The translations under genes and the position numbers were made by a program. The notes beneath the pieces are model-generated. The model did no database searches. It saw only the letters and a program-made list of their open reading frames with translations, and was not told where the DNA came from. Shown in pieces: positions 59,480 through 64,000 of a stretch of 64,000 nt of DNA; position 1 is the first letter of the stretch; every line of letters starts with the position of its first letter. Location: contig NZ_JBFOHP010000002.1 of assembly GCF_040907265.1 (NCBI RefSeq), positions 7,626,001-7,690,000 on the forward strand. The letters run 5' to 3'. The DNA is from Streptomyces sclerotialus (GTDB lineage Bacteria > Actinomycetota > Actinomycetes > Streptomycetales > Streptomycetaceae).

Positions 59480-60084
59480 TTCTCGCCGCCCAGGCCGACG
59501 CCCAGCTTCAGGCCCTTGAGGCGGAAGTTCCCGCCGGTGGCCGACCAGGCGTGCGACCGCACGCCCGCCACCTCGATGTCACCGGCCTGGAGGCCGAACT
59601 TGCCCTTCGGGCCGCGGATGCCCGGTACCTCGTCCAGTGTCGAGGCGTCCCGGCCGATCTGTGCGGTGCCGAAGCGCGCGTCGCCGACCAGGTCCTCGCC
59701 GTCGATGACCAGGTTGTCCGCGGTGACGGGCCCCGCGTCCCCGCCCGCGGTGAGCTTGAAGACCACCGGGCCCAGCGGCGTCTTGACCTGGGCCGCCTGG
59801 CAGATGTCGGTGAGCTGCGCCGCGCCGATGCCGAGCAGGGCCACCGGGTGTCCCGTACCGTCGGCCGACCGGTCGGTGTGCACGTACGAGGCCAGTCCGT
59901 CACTGGTCAACTTGCTGGAGGAGACCTGGAAGTGGGACCCGGAGACGGCGAAGGACGCGGCGAGCACGCCCTGCGCCATCACGGTCGCCAGCGCTCCGAC
60001 GGCCAGCACGGCCGGTACGGCCACGGCCGCGCTCTTCCTCCAGGACGTGCGGCCTTCCGGAACGGCCCGCTGATTCCTGCCCAC
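59470..60084 (-). CDS. DUF6230-like exported protein
   Basis: A 204-residue protein: basic N-terminus, one hydrophobic segment (residues 18-42) and a beta-rich outer domain with FAVSGSHFQVSSSKL, GAAQLTDICQAAQV and FRLKGLKLGVGLGGEKCF at the end. This fits the Streptomyces DUF6230 family, usually found next to another small membrane protein. A good promoter lies about 95-125 bases upstream. Function unknown; a cell-surface role is likely. Confidence 0.82.
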   Translation of the reverse strand: MGRNQRAVPEGRTSWRKSAAVAVPAVLAVGALATVMAQGVLAASFAVSGSHFQVSSSKLTSDGLASYVHTDRSADGTGHPVALLGIGAAQLTDICQAAQVKTPLGPVVFKLTAGGDAGPVTADNLVIDGEDLVGDARFGTAQIGRDASTLDEVPGIRGPKGKFGLQAGDIEVAGVRSHAWSATGGNFRLKGLKLGVGLGGEKCF

Positions 60085-60177
60085 TGCTTCCTCCCCGAGG
60101 AGCGCTCGGTCATGGCATATGGCGTTGGGTCACAGCGCTGACGTGCAGTTACCTGTGGTAACGAAGGGAACGACGTG

Positions 60178-60209
60178 AGAGTAGGGCCGTTGTTGACGGT
60201 GCGTCAACA
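60178..60209 (-). promoter_or_regulatory. Promoter with 8-bp palindrome for the DUF6230-like operon
   Basis: TGTTGACG and CGTCAACA form perfect arms at 60191-60198 and 60202-60209. On the minus strand this contains TTGACG (60207-60202) and, 18 bases on, TACTCT (60183-60178), a fair -35/-10 pair. A repressor bound to the palindrome would cover the -35. Confidence 0.5.
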
Positions 60210-60224
60210 GTGCTGCACGGCGAA

Positions 60225-60251
60225 GGGCGGGAGGCCTGTGGCCTCCCGCCC
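60225..60251. terminator. Perfect 12-bp hairpin downstream of the chitinase gene
   Basis: GGGCGGGAGGCC (60225-60236) and GGCCTCCCGCCC (60240-60251) pair fully with a 3-base loop, 22 bases after the chitinase stop at 60273, followed by TTCG on the minus strand. Confidence 0.85.
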
Positions 60252-60272
60252 GACGTGGTGCTCGTCCGGGTA

Positions 60273-61574
<1,302 letters not shown>

Positions 61575-61670
61575 GGTTGCTCCTCGGAGTGGGGGTCCAT
61601 CGAGGGGGAAGTGCTGTGACCTGCGTCCGCAGTGGCGCCGAACGCGTGGAGCGTCGGGTGAGAAGGTAGA

Positions 61671-61705
61671 AGGACTAGACCAACTCGGTCAATGGTTTGG
61701 ACCAA
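61671..61705 (-). promoter_or_regulatory. Chitinase promoter with paired 13-bp direct repeats
   Basis: On the minus strand TTGGTCCAAACCA (61705-61693) and TTGGTCTAGTCCT (61683-61671) are direct repeats 22 bases apart, each also partly palindromic like DasR sites. TTGACC (61692-61687) lies between them as a -35 and CTACCT about 17 bases further as a -10. This is the arrangement seen in Streptomyces chi promoters controlled by chitin and repressed by glucose. Confidence 0.7.
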
Positions 61706-61922
61706 TTTGCTGAACGCCCGACGGCCGCCGGACGGCCGCCGGAAGAAGACGATCAACCGGTGACGGACACCGCCGTACCGGGCATACTCCCTGCGCCACC
61801 GCCGCAGGTCGTCGCCTTCCGCGATCCGGAGAGGGATCATCACCGCGGCAGTGGCAACCGGCCGCGCCGCACCACCCGGGCGGCGTGCTGCCGTATCGCC
61901 CGACAGGGAGGAGAGCGCCGCC

Positions 61923-63095
61923 ATGACCGAGTACGGCCCCGGACCCGTGGACCGCAGGCTGCCCACCGACGAAGCCCGCCAGCTGATGACGCTCGTACGC
62001 GACCTGGCCGCGCGCGAGATCGCGCCCCGGGCGGCGGCGGAGGAGGAGGCGGGGCGCTTCCCCCGCGAACTGTTCACCCTGCTCTCGGAGTCGGGCCTGC
62101 TGGGCCTCGCGTACGCGGAGGAGTTCGGCGGGGGCGGCCAGCCCTACGAGGTCTACCTCCAGGTCCTGGAGGAACTGGCCGCGGCCCGGCTCACCGTCGG
62201 CCTCGGCGTCAGCGTGCACACCCTCGCCTGCCACGCGCTCGCCGCGTACGGCACCAAGGAGCAGCGCGCCGAGCACCTCCCCGCGATGCTCGGCGGCGGA
62301 CTGCTCGGCGCCTACTGCCTCTCCGAGCCCGCCGCGGGTTCGGACGCCGCGTCCCTCACCACCCGCGCCACGCGCGCCGGGGACACCTGGATCCTCGACG
62401 GCACCAAGGCCTGGACCACCCACGGCGGCATCGCCGACTTCTACACCGTCCTCGCCCGCACCGGCGGATCGGGGGCGCACGGCATCACCGCGTTCCTGGT
62501 CCCCGGAGACGCCGAGGGGCTGAGCGCGGCGCCGCCCGAGCGCAAGATGGGCATGAAGGGATCCCCCACCGCGCAGCTGCACTTCGACGGGGTGCGGATC
62601 GGGGACGCGCGCCGGATCGGCGAGGAGGGCCAGGGGTTCGCCATCGCGCTCGCCGCGCTCGACTCCGGCCGGCTCGGGATCGCCGCGTGTGCCGTGGGGG
62701 TGGCCCAGGCGGCACTGGACGAGGCGCTGGCGTACGTCGCGACACGCCGTCAGTTCGGCCGCCCGCTCGCCGACTTCCAGGGCCTGCGGTTCATGGTCGC
62801 CGACATGGCCACCCAACTGGCGGCCGGGCGGGCGCTCTACCTCACCGCGGCCCGGCTGCGGGACGAAGGCCGCCCCTTCACCAAGGAAGCGGCCATGGCC
62901 AAGCTCTTCTGCACGGACGCGGCGATGCGCATCACCACCGACGCGGTCCAGCTCCTCGGCGGATACGGCTACACCGCCGACTTCCCGGTCGAGCGCTACA
63001 TGCGCGAGGCGAAGGTCCTGCAGATCGTGGAAGGCACGAACCAGATCCAGCGCATGGTCATCGCACGGCAGCTGACGGGTCCGGAGGGCCGCTGA
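61923..63095 (+). CDS. Acyl-CoA dehydrogenase
   Basis: A 390-residue classical acyl-CoA dehydrogenase with FAD: YCLSEPAAGSDAASL near residue 135, WILDGTKAWTTHGGIADF near 160, RQFGRPLADFQGLRFMVADM near 280, and the C-terminal QLLGGYGYTADFPVERYMREAKVLQIVEGTNQ region containing the catalytic Glu (split over residues 342-378). It likely acts in short/branched-chain acyl-CoA or amino-acid degradation. The ATG at 61923 follows GGAGG-GAGCG. Divergent from the chitinase gene. Confidence 0.95.
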   Translation: MTEYGPGPVDRRLPTDEARQLMTLVRDLAAREIAPRAAAEEEAGRFPRELFTLLSESGLLGLAYAEEFGGGGQPYEVYLQVLEELAAARLTVGLGVSVHTLACHALAAYGTKEQRAEHLPAMLGGGLLGAYCLSEPAAGSDAASLTTRATRAGDTWILDGTKAWTTHGGIADFYTVLARTGGSGAHGITAFLVPGDAEGLSAAPPERKMGMKGSPTAQLHFDGVRIGDARRIGEEGQGFAIALAALDSGRLGIAACAVGVAQAALDEALAYVATRRQFGRPLADFQGLRFMVADMATQLAAGRALYLTAARLRDEGRPFTKEAAMAKLFCTDAAMRITTDAVQLLGGYGYTADFPVERYMREAKVLQIVEGTNQIQRMVIARQLTGPEGR

Positions 63096-63150
63096 CGGTA
63101 CGGCACGCGCGGGCCGGGCGAACGGCCGGGGCGTACCGGAGGCAAAAGGT

Positions 63151-63180
63151 GTGCGAGTGAGTCGTACGGCTCACTCGCAC
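63151..63180. terminator. Bidirectional hairpin between acyl-CoA dehydrogenase and DUF gene
   Basis: GTGCGAGTGAG (63151-63161) and CTCACTCGCAC (63170-63180) pair perfectly over 8 bases. On the minus strand it is followed by CCTTTTGCC, so it can end the gene at 63205 as well as the plus-strand gene. Confidence 0.8.
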
Positions 63181-63204
63181 GGTGATGTCGCGCGCCGGGG
63201 CGGA

Positions 63205-63612
63205 TCAGAGACGCCGGCGCATCACGGGGATCCGCACCGGCCGGGAGCCGGGGCCGCCCACGTGGGAGAACGGCTGGGTGCGCCAGTTCAGGCCCTCCGG
63301 GAGGGTCAGGAGCATGCCGCTGTCCTGCTCCTGGGGGGCCAGCGCGTCGTCCGCCGAGGCCGTCTCGGACACGGCACGGCCGGAACCCTGGCAGACCGTC
63401 AGGCCGAAGGGGTTCCACGGCGAGGAGCAGACCGCGTGCTCGGGCAGCGTGTCCTCGTCGGCGAGCAGCGCGATCGGCTGTGCGCAGTCCGGGCAGCTGA
63501 CCCGGTAGAGCTCGACGGTGTCAAAGGCGTCGTGGAAGTCGTCGTCGCGGAAACTGTCGCCCTCCTGGGCGGCGGTGTGCTCCAGCGTGGATTCCTGCTT
63601 CGGGCGTCGCAT
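63205..63612 (-). CDS. Conserved actinobacterial protein with CxxC, function unknown
   Basis: A 135-residue protein: acidic N-terminus (STLEHTAAQEGDSFRDDD), a CPDCAQP zinc-ribbon-like pair near residue 48, more cysteines near 70-83, and a C-terminus GGPGSRPVRIPVMRRRL. Similar proteins recur in Streptomyces genomes without known role. ATG at 63612 has GGGGGA 8 bases upstream; ATG at 63621 would add three residues. It is divergent from the Lrp/AsnC gene with a 217-bp gap. Confidence 0.75.
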   Translation of the reverse strand: MRRPKQESTLEHTAAQEGDSFRDDDFHDAFDTVELYRVSCPDCAQPIALLADEDTLPEHAVCSSPWNPFGLTVCQGSGRAVSETASADDALAPQEQDSGMLLTLPEGLNWRTQPFSHVGGPGSRPVRIPVMRRRL

Positions 63613-63829
63613 GATGTCCATCCCCCTCGGGTGGGCTGCGAGTAACCGCCATCTTCCTGTCTCGGGCGGCCTCGACCACCACGAGCATTTCCCTGCCTCT
63701 CCCGTGCATAATCTCAGCTTCGCTCCGGACACGGGGTGACGAGTGTGGCGTTCGTCACAGAGGGGGCGCGCGGTGTCCACGATCCGGCGCGAGCTGCGCC
63801 ACAGCGCCCCGGCACAGTAGGTTGATCGT

Positions 63830-64000
63830 GTGGAGGAGCTGGACCGACAAATCGTGGATCTGCTCGTCAAGGACGGGCGGATGAGCTACACCGACCTGGG
63901 CAAGGCCACCGGCCTGTCCACCTCGGCGGTGCATCAGCGCGTGCGCAGACTGGAGCAGCGCGGCGTGATCCGCGGCTATGCCGCCATCGTCGACCCCGAA
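63830..64000 (+). CDS. Lrp/AsnC-family regulator, N-terminal part (cut by window edge)
   Basis: The 57 residues present form the AsnC-type helix-turn-helix: ELDRQIVDLLVKDGRMSYTDLG, then LSTSAVHQRVRRLEQRGVIRGY and AIVDPE. Family members sense amino acids through a C-terminal domain that lies outside the window. GTG at 63830 is the likely start, with the fold beginning at once. Confidence 0.9.
   Translation, partial: MEELDRQIVDLLVKDGRMSYTDLGKATGLSTSAVHQRVRRLEQRGVIRGYAAIVDPE

Overview
The window is chromosomal DNA from a Streptomyces-like actinomycete. GC is very high, third codon positions are G/C-rich, GTG starts and GGAGG ribosome sites are common, and the families are typical of the genus: SARP regulators, a SapB-type lanthipeptide locus, a GH18 chitinase, a GAF-ANTAR protein and DUF6230-like proteins. 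No tRNA, rRNA, CRISPR array or transposase was seen.

Left part (1-16632), mixed accessory and housekeeping genes: the start of a nucleotide-sugar dehydrogenase, a secreted protein, an AAC(3)-type acetyltransferase, a stand-alone ctaD with a coupled small membrane protein, a GAF-ANTAR protein, a cytochrome P450 with a TTA codon, a NarL-type two-component pair, dimethylargininase, a PatB-type aminotransferase, two DMT-type membrane proteins, an SDR, a polysaccharide deacetylase, a glycosyltransferase and a lipase with an early TTA codon.

Centre (about 16651-45603), the most interesting region: a biosynthetic cluster. One minus-strand operon encodes a free ACP, a fully reducing type I PKS (KS-AT-DH-ER-KR, with its terminal ACP shifted into the -1 frame), an AMP ligase and an LLM oxidoreductase. 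Plus-strand genes encode a class III CoA-transferase, an aldehyde dehydrogenase, an acyl-CoA-dehydrogenase-fold protein, two thioesterases and a SARP. Next come a three-His-box desaturase and a set of proteins resembling the valanimycin (azoxy) pathway: a DUF2156/LPG-synthase-type aminoacyl transferase (VlmA-like), a diacylglycerol-kinase-type kinase (VlmJ-like), an MmgE/PrpD lyase (VlmK-like), a class III aminotransferase, an SRPBCC protein, a small membrane protein and a ferritin-like di-iron protein (VlmB-like). A KAS III, an ACP, a KAS II and a second SARP follow. I infer a polyketide- or fatty-acyl-derived alkylamine that is N-oxidised, serylated and rearranged to an azoxy compound. Four arrays of GTCAG repeats at an exact 11-bp period sit upstream of four transcription units of this cluster. 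They look like SARP operators and delimit the regulon.

Right of it (45655-50167) is a likely L-fuconate catabolic locus: FAH-family hydrolase, MFS permease, L-fuconate dehydratase and a FadR-type regulator.

At 51727-58631 lies a SapB/AmfS-type class III lanthipeptide locus: RamR-like regulator, two ABC half-transporters, a 38-aa precursor and a LanKC synthetase. The window ends with two DUF6230-like exported proteins, a GH18 chitinase with a direct-repeat promoter, an acyl-CoA dehydrogenase, a conserved DUF-type protein and the start of an Lrp/AsnC regulator.
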